Of a stretch of DNA of 64,000 nucleotides, positions 1-10,307 are shown in pieces. The position numbers were made by a program, and so were the translations under genes. Every line of letters begins with the position of its first letter. Within the stretch, counting starts at the first letter, position 1. Below the pieces are notes generated by a model that did not search any database, had not been told where the DNA came from, and worked only from the letters and a program-made list of their open reading frames with translations. Origin of the DNA: Candidatus Pelagibacterales bacterium (GTDB lineage Bacteria > Pseudomonadota > Alphaproteobacteria > Pelagibacterales > AG-422-B15); contig JAONQW010000005.1 in assembly GCA_028412835.1 (NCBI GenBank), positions 32,958 through 96,957 on the forward strand, in the 5' to 3' direction.

Positions 1-50
1 ATTTTCAAATATATATGAAATTTTTTTTTCTAAGAATTCAATTTTCATAA

Positions 51-785
51 TTATTTAATGATTTTAAATATTCTATTAAGCTGAATATCAAATGGCCATT
101 TCCAAAATTCTAATATAGTAGAACCACCTTCGGTTGCAAAAAATATTATTTGTGCTTTACCAACTAAATTATCCTTAGGGACTGAGCCTATAAATCTACT
201 GTCTTTTGAATTGTCTCTATTATCACCCATAAAAAAATACATTTCATCTGGAACTATAAAAATTTTTGTGTTGTCTGCCCTAGTATTACCCATATCATAT
301 GTTTCATAAGAAACTCCATTGGGTAAAGTTTCTTTATAAACTGAAGCTCTAACTATCTGGCCTTTGTTAATTATCTTAGTTTCATCGCGTATTTTTTCTC
401 TAATTACAGCAATATCGTTTAAATATAATATTCCATTTACCATCTGCAGCTTATCGCCAGGTAATCCCACAAGCCTTTTTATATAATCTATCTTTAAATT
501 CTCAGGAGTTTTAAAAACTACTGTATCTCCACGTTCAGGCTCTGAAAATAAAACTCTATTTGGAATTAATGGTATACTAAATGGTAAAGAATGCTTGCTG
601 TATCCATATGTAAATTTTGACACAAATATTCTATCTCCAACCAATAGTGATGGCTCCATAGAAGATGAAGGTATAAAAAATGCTTGGAAAAGAAAAGTTC
701 TTATTACTAAAGCTATTAATACTGCATATATTAGTGATAACGCATTTGATTTTATCCATTCGCTAGATGATGATTTATCTACCAT
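51..785 (-). CDS. lepB: Signal peptidase I
   Basis: N-terminal TM, Ser motif FIPSSSMEPSLLVGD, Lys motif DYIKRLVGLPGD, MGDNRDNSKDSR. Likely start MVDKSSS (ORF opens at 800, overlapping acpS). Confidence 0.95.
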   Translation of the reverse strand: MVDKSSSSEWIKSNALSLIYAVLIALVIRTFLFQAFFIPSSSMEPSLLVGDRIFVSKFTYGYSKHSLPFSIPLIPNRVLFSEPERGDTVVFKTPENLKIDYIKRLVGLPGDKLQMVNGILYLNDIAVIREKIRDETKIINKGQIVRASVYKETLPNGVSYETYDMGNTRADNTKIFIVPDEMYFFMGDNRDNSKDSRFIGSVPKDNLVGKAQIIFFATEGGSTILEFWKWPFDIQLNRIFKIIK

Positions 786-786
786 T

Positions 787-1176
787 TTAATTACTTTCAA
801 TAACTACAATTGCATGAGCGTAAGGATACTCATCAGTAATAGTAAGGTTGACAGATGCTTCTTTCTTCTTTGACATAAGAGACTCTAAATGATTTTTAGC
901 ATTGCCATGAAAAATTATTGTTGGTTGTCCCGAAATAAGATTAATCACTTCTAAGTCTTTCCAAAAAATACCTTTTCTAAAACCAGTACCTAAAGCTTTA
1001 GACGCTGCTTCTTTTGCTGCAAATCGTTTAGCATAACAATTGATAGATAATTTTCTTGATTCACACTTTTTAATTTCACTCTCAGTAAAAATTCTTTTTT
1101 TAAATCTATTGCCAAAACGGCTAATAGTCTTTTCTATTCTTCGAATATCTAGTATATCAGTTCCAATACCTATCAT
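787..1176 (-). CDS. acpS: Holo-[acyl-carrier-protein] synthase
   Basis: MIGIGTDILDIRRIE, RFAAKEAASKALGTG motifs; lepB-acpS-pdxJ order. Confidence 0.95.
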   Translation of the reverse strand: MIGIGTDILDIRRIEKTISRFGNRFKKRIFTESEIKKCESRKLSINCYAKRFAAKEAASKALGTGFRKGIFWKDLEVINLISGQPTIIFHGNAKNHLESLMSKKKEASVNLTITDEYPYAHAIVVIESN

Positions 1177-1179
1177 TAA

Positions 1180-1911
1180 TTAACTTTCTAGTATTAAAGA
1201 CTTAATATCTTTAATAGCTTTTTCTAAGCCTATAAATATTGACTCGCCAATAATAAAATGGCCTATGTTAAATTCTTTAATGATGTCAATTTTTGCAAGG
1301 GCTTTTATTGATCTATTCGTGATACCATGGCCAGCATGAACTTCTAAATTAATACTATCTGCATAATTAGCCATTTTAATAATTCTATCTAATTCTTCAT
1401 TGGCGTTTGAACTATCTGTTTCAATCAATTGACAATATTTCCCAGTATGAATCTCAATAATATCAGCGCCGATTTTTTTACTATTATCTATATGAGTCTG
1501 ATCAGCATCAACAAATAAGGAAACTCGAGAGCCATTATTCTTTATTTTAGATGTATATTCTTTTAAAATTTCAAAATTTCTTATTGTATCTATACCCCCT
1601 TCAGTTGTAATTTCTTCTCTTTTTTCTGGAACAATGCAGCATGAATTAGGTTTACAATTTAATGCTAAGGAAAGCATTTCCACAGTTGCAGCCATTTCTA
1701 AATTTAGTGGGATCTTTAAGTTATTAATTAAATCATCAATATCTTTATCTTGTATGTGTCTTCTATCTTCTCTTAGATGTGCTGTAATACCATCTGCACC
1801 ATACATCTCTGCATCTAATGCTGCACGTAATGGACTAGGGTATATTTCTCCACGTGCATTTCTTACAGTTGCAACGTGGTCAATATTAACACCTAATCTT
1901 GCATTGGACAT
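1180..1911 (-). CDS. pdxJ: Pyridoxine 5'-phosphate synthase
   Basis: LGVNIDHVATVRNARG, DGITAHLREDRRHI, EVHAGHG. Start MSNARLG avoids overlap with pyrE (ORF opens at 1950). Confidence 0.95.
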   Translation of the reverse strand: MSNARLGVNIDHVATVRNARGEIYPSPLRAALDAEMYGADGITAHLREDRRHIQDKDIDDLINNLKIPLNLEMAATVEMLSLALNCKPNSCCIVPEKREEITTEGGIDTIRNFEILKEYTSKIKNNGSRVSLFVDADQTHIDNSKKIGADIIEIHTGKYCQLIETDSSNANEELDRIIKMANYADSINLEVHAGHGITNRSIKALAKIDIIKEFNIGHFIIGESIFIGLEKAIKDIKSLILES

Positions 1912-1915
1912 AATA

Positions 1916-2500
1916 CTATATAACTCTACTACCTGGCTTAATTGGATCAATCACCCTAAGTTCATCTGGTAAAGAATTTTCATCATAAATAGGGATATCT
2001 AACTCATATATAGATATAGGTTTTTTAATTGCACTTTCTGAATTGGTTCTATCAATTAAACAAGCAACTGCCAAAAGATTAACACCGATCTTGTTTAATT
2101 CATGAATACACTCATTAGCAGATTTGCCTGTAGTAATAACATCTTCAACTAATAAGACGTTGGCACCAGCCTGGATTTCAAAGCCTCTTCTTAGCTTAAA
2201 AACTTTATCTACTCTTTCATAAAAAATAGATTTTGCTTTTAGTTGCCTTGCTAATTCATATCCAACCAATATTCCACCCATTGCTGGAGCTACTATGTAA
2301 TCAATCTTACGATCAATTGCATTTAGAACTTTATTAGCAAGCTCTATGCAAATTTTTTCTGCAATTTCAGGCAGTATAAATAATTTAGCACACTGACAGT
2401 AAGTAGCTGATCTCTTTCCCGATGAAAGAATAAAATGACCATGCTGAATTGCTCCCGTCTCTTCAAGTGTACTGATTATTTCATTTTTTTTCATATTCAA
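1916..2500 (-). CDS. pyrE: Orotate phosphoribosyltransferase
   Basis: PRPP loop VLLVEDVITTGKS, HFILSSGKRSATYCQ. Confidence 0.95.
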   Translation of the reverse strand: MNMKKNEIISTLEETGAIQHGHFILSSGKRSATYCQCAKLFILPEIAEKICIELANKVLNAIDRKIDYIVAPAMGGILVGYELARQLKAKSIFYERVDKVFKLRRGFEIQAGANVLLVEDVITTGKSANECIHELNKIGVNLLAVACLIDRTNSESAIKKPISIYELDIPIYDENSLPDELRVIDPIKPGSRVI

Positions 2501-4620
2501 TTTATAAATAGTCTTTTGACCATGCTAACTCTATTAAGTTCCTTTAGATTGTTTATAATTTTATTTAAATGGTCTAAATTTTTTAAATTCATTTCAAATA
2601 TCATATCAAAATAATCATTACTTTTCTCAGAAATATTTAAATTTATAATATTACCGCCTTGTTCACCGATATGAGTAGCTAGCATACCAAGTGAACCTGG
2701 TTCATTTACAACAGAAACTTTTATTCTGGATGTAAATAATTGTTTTTCACTAATATCTTTCCAAGTAGCAGAAAGCCATGAGTCCTCTGTAAAATCTTCA
2801 TTAAGTTTTTTACAGTTAGAGTTGTGGATAATGATGCCAACATCGATCTCTGATACACCAATAATATTTTCATTTGGTAATGGTAAACAACATTCTGCAA
2901 AATGAACTGCTAAACCTGATTGTAATCCCTTAATTTCTAAAGGGAGCTCTTGATTAGGGTTTTTTCTATATCGCGTAAAAAAAGACAGTCTTTTTCTTGG
3001 TTTAAATTTTACTATTTCTTTATTCTTTATGTGACCTCTTCCAACAGAAATCATTAGTTCATTTAGAGATTTTTTCTTAAATTTATTCATCATTTCATTA
3101 GAGATGTCTTCAGGTAAATCTTTTGTGAATCCAAGTGAATTTAATAAAATTCTTTTTCCTAAATCTAAAAAATCGCTATTCTCTTGTTTCCTAAAATATC
3201 GTTTAATCGATGTTTGAGCTTTTGCTGTAGTAGCAATATTTTCCCAAACCTCCGATGGCTCTTGACCTTTAGAGATTAGAATTTCTACCTCATCACCATT
3301 TTGTAGCTTAGTAAATAAGGGTTGAGATTTTCCATTAACTTTGCACCCGACACACATATTGCCTATTTCTGAATGCAGGGCATAGGCAAAATCAATAGGA
3401 TTAGAATTAATTGGTAGATGTATTAAATCACCTTTAGGAGTAAAACAAAAAACTTGTTGTTGAAACATTTCAAGTTTGGTTGCTTCGAGTAATTCTTCAG
3501 ATGTAGCTCCAGAATCTAGTATGTCTACTAAATCTCTTAACCAAGTCACGTTAATTGGGTCTGAAGATGAGTCGTCTACTAAATTATAATTATCTTTATA
3601 TTGCCAATGTGCAGCAATACCTCGGTCAGCTATTTCACTCATTTCTTTAGTTCTAATCTGAAGCTCTACTCTTTGTCTTTGTGGTCCGACAATTGTTGTA
3701 TGTAATGAACTATAATTATTTATTTTTGGTGTAGAAATATAATCCTTAAACGAACCTGGTACTACTGACCACTTGGAATGAATTAAACCTAGTGCTTTAT
3801 AGCATTCACTTTTATCTGAAGTAATTATTCTATAAGCAAAAATATCAGATAACTGTCTAAAGGCAATTTCCTTACGCTGCATTTTGTTCCAAATTGAATA
3901 AATTCTTTTCTCTCTACCAACAACCTCACATATAATATCTTCATCAATTAATAAGTTAATTATTTGAATCTTAATTTTTTCTGTAAGGTTGCTACTGCTA
4001 TTTTTAAGATAATCAACTCTATTTTTTATTGAGTTATAAGCGGCTTCATTTAAAATCTGAAAAGACAAATCTTCAAGTTCATCTCTAAATGACTGCATCC
4101 CAAGCCTACCAGCTAGAGGCGCGTAGATTTCCATTGTTTCCAGAGCTATTCTTTTACGTTTTTCTTCATTCGGCACAAAACTAATTGTTCTCATATTGTG
4201 TAGTCTGTCAGCTAGCTTTACTAACAAAACTCTAATATCCTTTGATACAGCAAGTATTAATTTTCTAAAGTTTTCAGCTTGGTTTTTAATATCTGAATGC
4301 GTTTTCATTTTTGATATCTTAGTCACACCATCGACTAAAGATGCTATTTCATCTCCAAATTTTATTTTTAATTCTTCCATTGATGCAGGAGTATCTTCTA
4401 CAGTATCGTGCAATAGACCTGTAATAATTGTAGCTGTATCTAATTTTAAATTAGTAAGTATTTCAGCAACTTTAACTGGGTGAGAAATATATGGGTCTCC
4501 TGAGTACCTTTTTTGTGATTTGTGCGCCTCTAAAGCAAAAAAATAAGCTTTTTCAATTAAAGATTGATTACCATCACTATCTTTAGACTTAATGCTTTTT
4601 ATAAAGTCTGGTTGCTGCAT
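2497..4620 (-). CDS. Bifunctional (p)ppGpp synthetase/hydrolase (RSH family)
   Basis: HD domain LLHDTVEDT, synthetase GREKRIYSIWNKM and FKDYISTPKINNYSSLHTT, TGS and ACT domains. Confidence 0.95.
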   Translation of the reverse strand: MQQPDFIKSIKSKDSDGNQSLIEKAYFFALEAHKSQKRYSGDPYISHPVKVAEILTNLKLDTATIITGLLHDTVEDTPASMEELKIKFGDEIASLVDGVTKISKMKTHSDIKNQAENFRKLILAVSKDIRVLLVKLADRLHNMRTISFVPNEEKRKRIALETMEIYAPLAGRLGMQSFRDELEDLSFQILNEAAYNSIKNRVDYLKNSSSNLTEKIKIQIINLLIDEDIICEVVGREKRIYSIWNKMQRKEIAFRQLSDIFAYRIITSDKSECYKALGLIHSKWSVVPGSFKDYISTPKINNYSSLHTTIVGPQRQRVELQIRTKEMSEIADRGIAAHWQYKDNYNLVDDSSSDPINVTWLRDLVDILDSGATSEELLEATKLEMFQQQVFCFTPKGDLIHLPINSNPIDFAYALHSEIGNMCVGCKVNGKSQPLFTKLQNGDEVEILISKGQEPSEVWENIATTAKAQTSIKRYFRKQENSDFLDLGKRILLNSLGFTKDLPEDISNEMMNKFKKKSLNELMISVGRGHIKNKEIVKFKPRKRLSFFTRYRKNPNQELPLEIKGLQSGLAVHFAECCLPLPNENIIGVSEIDVGIIIHNSNCKKLNEDFTEDSWLSATWKDISEKQLFTSRIKVSVVNEPGSLGMLATHIGEQGGNIINLNISEKSNDYFDMIFEMNLKNLDHLNKIINNLKELNRVSMVKRLFIN

Positions 4621-4677
4621 AAAGTACTTTTAACCATGAATTTGAATATAAAGGAATAGCTAAAAATAGCCTAAATA

Positions 4678-5193
4678 TTACAATATATTTCTATAAATCC
4701 TTATTTTTTCTAGAGATTCTGAAGAAGAGATTATTTTTTTGATATTAACATCTAGTATTGGGTGATTCCATTGTGGGCATATATCCATTAAGGGTTTTAA
4801 TACAAACATTCGTTTATGTAATTCTTTATGGGGAATAGTAATATTATATTTGTTTTGTTTATTATTTAAGATTGTATTTTGATTAGTTAATAGAATATCT
4901 AGATCACACGGTCTTGCAGTATTTGGCCTATACACATTTCTCCCCATCTCATTCTCAATTCTCTTTAAACCCAGTAAAAGATTGTCTGGGTTAAGTTGAG
5001 TTAAGACTAAAATAGCAGCATTTAGAAACCAATTATTGCCTTTCATACCTACTGGTTGAGTAATATAAACTCTTGATGTTTTTAAAACTTGAATATTTTT
5101 TTTCTTAATAAAGTTAATAGTTTTTTTCAAAGTCTGATATTGAGTTCCATATCTAGAGTTTAAATTTGATCCTAAGCCGATTGCATAAATCAT
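4678..5193 (-). CDS. folK: 2-amino-4-hydroxy-6-hydroxymethyldihydropteridine pyrophosphokinase
   Basis: AIGLGSNLNSR, ENEMGRNVYRPNTARPCDLDIL. Start MIYAIGLGSN (ORF opens at 5220). Confidence 0.93.
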   Translation of the reverse strand: MIYAIGLGSNLNSRYGTQYQTLKKTINFIKKKNIQVLKTSRVYITQPVGMKGNNWFLNAAILVLTQLNPDNLLLGLKRIENEMGRNVYRPNTARPCDLDILLTNQNTILNNKQNKYNITIPHKELHKRMFVLKPLMDICPQWNHPILDVNIKKIISSSESLEKIRIYRNIL

Positions 5194-5633
5194 TTGTAAC
5201 GCTTCTTTTCTCTTTCCCATGTTCTTTTTTTATTAACTTCACGTTTATCATGGTCTTTTTTTCCTTTAGCTAGAGCAATTTCAATCTTTGCAAAACCTTT
5301 TTTATTAAAGAAAATCTTTGTAGGAACTAAAGTTAAAGACTCTTTGTTAAGCTTTCCAATAATTTTTCGTATCTCTTTTTTATTAAGTAGTAGTTTCCTT
5401 GGTCTTGTTTCCTCATGATTCATATAAGAGGAATTAGAGTATTTTGAAAAATGAGAATTAATTAAAAATAATTCACTGCCTTCTTCTCTTGCATAAGACT
5501 CGCTTATATTGACCCTTCCTAGTCTTAAGGATTTTACTTCACTACCTTTTAACTCTATTCCAGATTCAAAAAGCTCTAAAAATAGATAGTTGTATCGAGC
5601 TTTTCTATTTTGGGCTACAGTAGTCAAGTTCAA
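5190..5633 (-). CDS. smpB: SsrA-binding protein
   Basis: NRKARYNYLFLELFESGIELKGSEVKSLR, C-terminal KKDHDKREVNKKRTWEREKKR. Confidence 0.95.
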   Translation of the reverse strand: MNLTTVAQNRKARYNYLFLELFESGIELKGSEVKSLRLGRVNISESYAREEGSELFLINSHFSKYSNSSYMNHEETRPRKLLLNKKEIRKIIGKLNKESLTLVPTKIFFNKKGFAKIEIALAKGKKDHDKREVNKKRTWEREKKRYK

Positions 5634-6505
5634 TTAATTAATTGCGCATGCCTCATTGCTACATCGATAATTTTTTTAGTACTATCACTAATAGAAGTTA
5701 CCGGTAATCTTACCTCTGATGAGCATAAACTTAATTTGGATGCTGCATATTTTACAGGTCCCGGGCTCGACTCAAGAAATAATGCTCTGTGTAACGGCAT
5801 CAATTTATCATTAATTGTTGAAGCTTCATGAAATTTTTTATCCATACATAAACTATGAAACTCAGAACATAGTTTGGGTGCAATATTTGATGTAACTGAA
5901 ATAGCACCATGGCCTCCATAAGCCATAAAAGCCAGAGTGGTTGCATCATCTCCACTCAACATATTGTATTCACTGCCAACATCATTTTTTGTAAAATAAA
6001 CACGAGGAATATCACCAGTCGCATCTTTTACACCAACAATATTATTAATTTTAAATAATTTAGACATTGTTTCATTAGACATATCTACAATTGATCTTCC
6101 AGGAATATTATAAATAACAATTGGAATTTCTACGCTGTTAGCTATTTTTGTGAAGTGTTGCAATAACCCTTCTTGTGATGGCTTATTATAATAAGGTGTA
6201 ACTACTAGAGCTGCGTCAGCTCCTGCTTTTTCAGCATGCTTTGTTAAATAGACAGCTTCTTCAGTTGAATTAGAGCCTGTGCCAGCAATGACTGGGGCCT
6301 TTTTATTTGCTTGCTCGATACATATTTCAACTATCTTGATATGCTCTTCATGACTTAAAGTTGGAGATTCGCCGGTAGTTCCAGTTGGGACTAATCCGTG
6401 AGTCCCAGAAACTAATTGAAAATCAATAAGTGATCTAAAAGATGCTTCATCAAAATTCCCATTTTTGAATGGAGTAATTAATGCTGTAAAAGAGCCTTTA
6501 AACAT
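5630..6505 (-). CDS. dapA: 4-hydroxy-tetrahydrodipicolinate synthase
   Basis: GTTGESPTLSHEEH, VTPYYNKPSQEGLLQHF, YNIPGRS, VGVKDATGD. Confidence 0.95.
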   Translation of the reverse strand: MFKGSFTALITPFKNGNFDEASFRSLIDFQLVSGTHGLVPTGTTGESPTLSHEEHIKIVEICIEQANKKAPVIAGTGSNSTEEAVYLTKHAEKAGADAALVVTPYYNKPSQEGLLQHFTKIANSVEIPIVIYNIPGRSIVDMSNETMSKLFKINNIVGVKDATGDIPRVYFTKNDVGSEYNMLSGDDATTLAFMAYGGHGAISVTSNIAPKLCSEFHSLCMDKKFHEASTINDKLMPLHRALFLESSPGPVKYAASKLSLCSSEVRLPVTSISDSTKKIIDVAMRHAQLIN

Positions 6506-6588
6506 ATATGTTAAATTCTATCATTTTTAATTATTTAAAAAATATAAATCATAAATATACTTTCAAAACCATAATTTTTATTCATTTT

Positions 6589-8739
6589 GTGAAACAATCT
6601 ATAATTATATTACTGTCATTTCTTATTTTAAGCACTTTTAAGGTGTCAGCTAAAGAAATTATTGTTGATACTATACTATTAGATATAGATGCCAATAGAG
6701 TGTTGGCATCAAATTTTCCTTTAAAAAAACCAAGTAAACCATTCTTATTATCACCAATTAAAAAACCTATAGCCCCACTCTCATCAAAGACTTTATCAAA
6801 TAAGGAATTTGACATTTTAAGCCTAGCTATTGAGCAATCAAAAAAATGGAAGTGGGATAGAGTATCTGATATTAAAAAAAACCTAAAAGATGAAACTGCA
6901 ATAAATTTAATTGAGTGGATAAGGTATTATAATGGTGCATCAGATTTAACATTTACTGATTATATAGAATATTTAAACACTAATGATAATTGGCCTGAAA
7001 TTGAAAAAATTAAATATAAAGCGGAAACAAAGATAAGATTTTCTGACTCTCCAGCTAAGATTATTAATTTTTTTGAGAATAATGAAATTCAAACCGGTAT
7101 TGGAAAAATCTATCTTGGGAACGCATTTGTTGTAACAGGAAGAAAAGAAGATGGTGTTGAGCTAATTAGAGAAGGTTATGTAGAAGGCTCATTTGGAAGA
7201 GCTGATCAAAAACAAATAATAATTAAATACAAATCATTTCTTGATATTGAGCATCATAAGAAGAGGATATCAAATTTACTCTGGAACAAGCAATATCGAA
7301 CCGCACAAAGACTTATAAAGTATGTAGATAAAGATCATCAAAAACTTTACGAAGCAAGAATTGGCTTAATTTCATTTGCTGGTGGGGTAGATCAGCTTAT
7401 ATCAAATGTTCCAACTGAATTAAAAAATAATGTTGGTTTGGTTCACGATAGAATTAATTGGAGAATAAAGAAAAGAAAGTTTTCTTCCGCATTAGACTTA
7501 TTGCAAACGATTAATAAGAATAATTCATCAGAACTAGAGAGGCCTGATAAGTTTTGGAAATTAAAAAGTTATTCAATTAGAAAACTAATTGATGAACATC
7601 GTTATGATGAGGCTTATAGACTATCAATAAATCATGGCTTAAAAGCTAGTGCTGATATTGCTGCTGCAGAATGGCTTGCAGGATGGTTAAGTTTTTCATT
7701 TTTGAATGACCCTGCTACCGCTTCACTTCATTTTAAAAATATTTATGATATATCATCAAGACCAATATCTAAAGCTAGAGGTTCTTTCTGGTTAGCACGT
7801 GCATATCAAAATTTAGGTAAGGATAATCTTGCACAAGAATGGTTTATAGAATCTTCAAAGTATAACTTAACATTCTATGGCCAACTTGCTCATCAATATT
7901 TAAAAGAAAAGAAATTATTTGCTATAAATAAATACTCTGAATCAATTGATATTGATAATCCAAAATCTGAAATGATTGAAATTTATAAATCACTATATCT
8001 TCTTAATGAGCTCAAAGAATTTAAGATCATGAAAAAATTTATATGGAGTATTGCTAAGTCAGAAGATACCTCAGAAAGATTAAGAATTACTAAATTGGCA
8101 AAAAAATTTAATAGAAATGATTTTGCAGTTCAAGCTGGAAAATTTATTTACTACGACACACTTTTGCTGGCTCCTGAAAGTTTCCCTTCAGTGAATAGAC
8201 CAGAATTTGGTAAGATTATATTCCCACCTCAGCCATTTATTCATTCTGTAATCAGGCAAGAGAGTCAATTCGATCCTAAGGCTGGGAGTTATGCTGGAGC
8301 TAAAGGCTTAATGCAACTAATGCCATACACAGCAAAGAAATTATCAAGTGGTTTAAATCTAAAATATTCAAAATCAAGACTTACAAATGATCCAGTATAC
8401 AATGTAATACTCGGTAGCGCCTATCTTGATCAGTTGCTATCAATGTATGATGGCTCATATATTTTAAGTCTTGCAGCTTATAATGCAGGTTCCTCAAGAG
8501 TTAAAAGATGGATAGCAAGGTATGGAGATCCAAGAACTAATGATATTGATCCTGTTGATTGGATAGAGCTAATACCATTTAAAGAAACACGCAATTATGT
8601 TCAACGAGTAATGGAAAACTTACAGGTTTATGAGTTTATTCAAAATGACTATACTCAAAATAATATTACCCTACCCAACAACTTAATTAGGGGTAAGAAG
8701 GATCGAAATAAAATAGTAGAGCCAATTTTAAAACCATAG
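6589..8739 (+). CDS. slt: Lytic murein transglycosylase, soluble (Slt-type), with TPR-like N-terminal region
   Basis: C-terminal SLT domain: IRQESQFDPKAGSYAGAKGLMQLMPYTA, AAYNAGSSRVKRW. ORF opens at 6508; an in-frame GTG at 6589 gives a canonical signal peptide. Confidence 0.88.
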   Translation: MKQSIIILLSFLILSTFKVSAKEIIVDTILLDIDANRVLASNFPLKKPSKPFLLSPIKKPIAPLSSKTLSNKEFDILSLAIEQSKKWKWDRVSDIKKNLKDETAINLIEWIRYYNGASDLTFTDYIEYLNTNDNWPEIEKIKYKAETKIRFSDSPAKIINFFENNEIQTGIGKIYLGNAFVVTGRKEDGVELIREGYVEGSFGRADQKQIIIKYKSFLDIEHHKKRISNLLWNKQYRTAQRLIKYVDKDHQKLYEARIGLISFAGGVDQLISNVPTELKNNVGLVHDRINWRIKKRKFSSALDLLQTINKNNSSELERPDKFWKLKSYSIRKLIDEHRYDEAYRLSINHGLKASADIAAAEWLAGWLSFSFLNDPATASLHFKNIYDISSRPISKARGSFWLARAYQNLGKDNLAQEWFIESSKYNLTFYGQLAHQYLKEKKLFAINKYSESIDIDNPKSEMIEIYKSLYLLNELKEFKIMKKFIWSIAKSEDTSERLRITKLAKKFNRNDFAVQAGKFIYYDTLLLAPESFPSVNRPEFGKIIFPPQPFIHSVIRQESQFDPKAGSYAGAKGLMQLMPYTAKKLSSGLNLKYSKSRLTNDPVYNVILGSAYLDQLLSMYDGSYILSLAAYNAGSSRVKRWIARYGDPRTNDIDPVDWIELIPFKETRNYVQRVMENLQVYEFIQNDYTQNNITLPNNLIRGKKDRNKIVEPILKP

Positions 8740-8749
8740 CTTTTAAATG

Positions 8750-8843
8750 TGGCGGAGTGAGAGGGATTCGAACCCTCGTAACGGGTATAAGCCCGTTAAA
8801 TTCCTTAGCAGGGAACCGGTTTCAGCCACTCACCCATCACTCC
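8750..8843 (-). tRNA. tRNA-Ser(GCU)
   Basis: Minus strand GGAGTGATGGGTGAGTGGCTGAAACCGGTTCCCTGCTAAGGAA...GAGGGTTCGAATCCCTCTCACTCCGCCA; long variable arm; anticodon loop CTGCTAA; CCA encoded. Confidence 0.95.
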
Positions 8844-8872
8844 ACATCTAGTATTAATTAGTCTTTTTATCT

Positions 8873-10303
8873 CTAATTATCTAGTTTTTTCTTTACTAAT
8901 TGATTTAAAAGGCCTGGATTTGCTTTTCCTTTAGTTACTTTCATCACTTCTCCAATAAAAAAACCAAGAAGTTTTGTTTTTCCATCTTTGTATTTTTGAA
9001 CATTGTCTGGGTTGTCAATTAAAACTTGATTGATAAATTTTTCAATTTCAGTAGTATCACTAATTTGTACAAGACCTTTATCATTGATTATATCTTTTAC
9101 AGATTTTTCAGAAGTAACCATTTCCTCAAATACTTCTTTTGCTGCTCGGTTTGAAATTGTACCATTCTCTATTTCGTCAATTAAACTTCCAAGTTGCTTG
9201 GAATTTATTGGCGACTTATCAATGGTTAAATTCAATTTATTAAGAACTGCAAATAATTCACTTGCAACCCAGGATACAGATAGTTTTGTGCTCCTATTTG
9301 TTGCCACATCTTCAAAATATTCACTTATAGATTTATCCTGAGTTAAAACATCAGCATCGTATTCTGAAATTTTATAATCATTTATAAATCTAATTTTTTT
9401 TGTATCGGGTAATTCTGGTAAAGTTTTTTTTATTTCATCTATCCAATTTTGGTTCAAATTTAAAGGAAGTAAATCTGGGTCAGGAAAATACCTATAATCA
9501 TGCGCATCTTCTTTTGATCGCATTGATCTAGTTTTATCTGTAGAAACATCATATAAACGTGTTTCTTGATTCACTTTGTCACCGTTTTCGATAAGCTTAA
9601 TTTGTCTATCAACCTCAAAGTTGATTGCAAGGCCTATATGTTTAAATGAATTTAAATTTTTAATTTCACACCTAGTACCTAATTCATCGCCTTCTTTTCT
9701 TACAGAAATATTTACATCTGCTCTTAGCGAACCCTGCTCCATATTGCCATCACAGGTATCTAAATACCTCAGTATTGTTCTAACTTTTCTTACATAGGCA
9801 ATTGCCTCTTCTGGGGAGGCCATATCCGGTTTCGATACAATTTCCATTAATGCAATTCCTGATCTATTTAAATCTACAAAAGTCATATTTGGATCTTGAT
9901 CATGTAAACTTTTTCCTGCATCTTGTTCGAGGTGTAGCCTCTCAATTCCAATAATTTTTTTCTTACCATCAATATCAATTTCTACAGTACCCTCACCAAC
10001 AATTGGATCTTTAAATTGTGAAATTTGATATCCTTGAGGAAGGTCTTGATAAAAATAATTTTTACGATCAAAGATAGATTTATTATTAATCGTAGCATTT
10101 AAGCCTAAGCCTGATTTTATTGCCTGTTCAATACAGAATTTATTAATAACAGGAAGCATTCCCGGCATCGCAGCATCAACCAAACTAACCTGAGTATTTG
10201 GTGCAGATCCAAATTCAGTAGAAGAGCTCGAAAAAAGTTTTGATTTTGAATTTACTTGAGCATGTATTTCAATTCCAATTACTGTTTGCCAGTTGTTATT
10301 CAT
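8873..10303 (-). CDS. gatB: Aspartyl/glutamyl-tRNA(Asn/Gln) amidotransferase subunit B
   Basis: IGIEIHAQVNSKSKLFS, RKNYFYQDLPQGYQISQ, DYRYFPDPDLLPL. Confidence 0.97.
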   Translation of the reverse strand: MNNNWQTVIGIEIHAQVNSKSKLFSSSSTEFGSAPNTQVSLVDAAMPGMLPVINKFCIEQAIKSGLGLNATINNKSIFDRKNYFYQDLPQGYQISQFKDPIVGEGTVEIDIDGKKKIIGIERLHLEQDAGKSLHDQDPNMTFVDLNRSGIALMEIVSKPDMASPEEAIAYVRKVRTILRYLDTCDGNMEQGSLRADVNISVRKEGDELGTRCEIKNLNSFKHIGLAINFEVDRQIKLIENGDKVNQETRLYDVSTDKTRSMRSKEDAHDYRYFPDPDLLPLNLNQNWIDEIKKTLPELPDTKKIRFINDYKISEYDADVLTQDKSISEYFEDVATNRSTKLSVSWVASELFAVLNKLNLTIDKSPINSKQLGSLIDEIENGTISNRAAKEVFEEMVTSEKSVKDIINDKGLVQISDTTEIEKFINQVLIDNPDNVQKYKDGKTKLLGFFIGEVMKVTKGKANPGLLNQLVKKKLDN

Positions 10304-10307
10304 TACT

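Noticed and set aside
1-29. ATTTTCA...TGAAA followed by a T-run at the left edge, resembling a plus-strand terminator
   Set aside because: Only a 5-6 bp all-AT stem at the truncated window edge, and no plus-strand gene is visible to its left.
1634-1972. 112-aa plus-strand ORF over pdxJ/pyrE
   Set aside because: Antisense shadow ORF within conserved genes, no RBS or domain.
4196-4483. 95-aa plus-strand ORF antisense to the RSH gene
   Set aside because: Shadow ORF inside a conserved HD domain.
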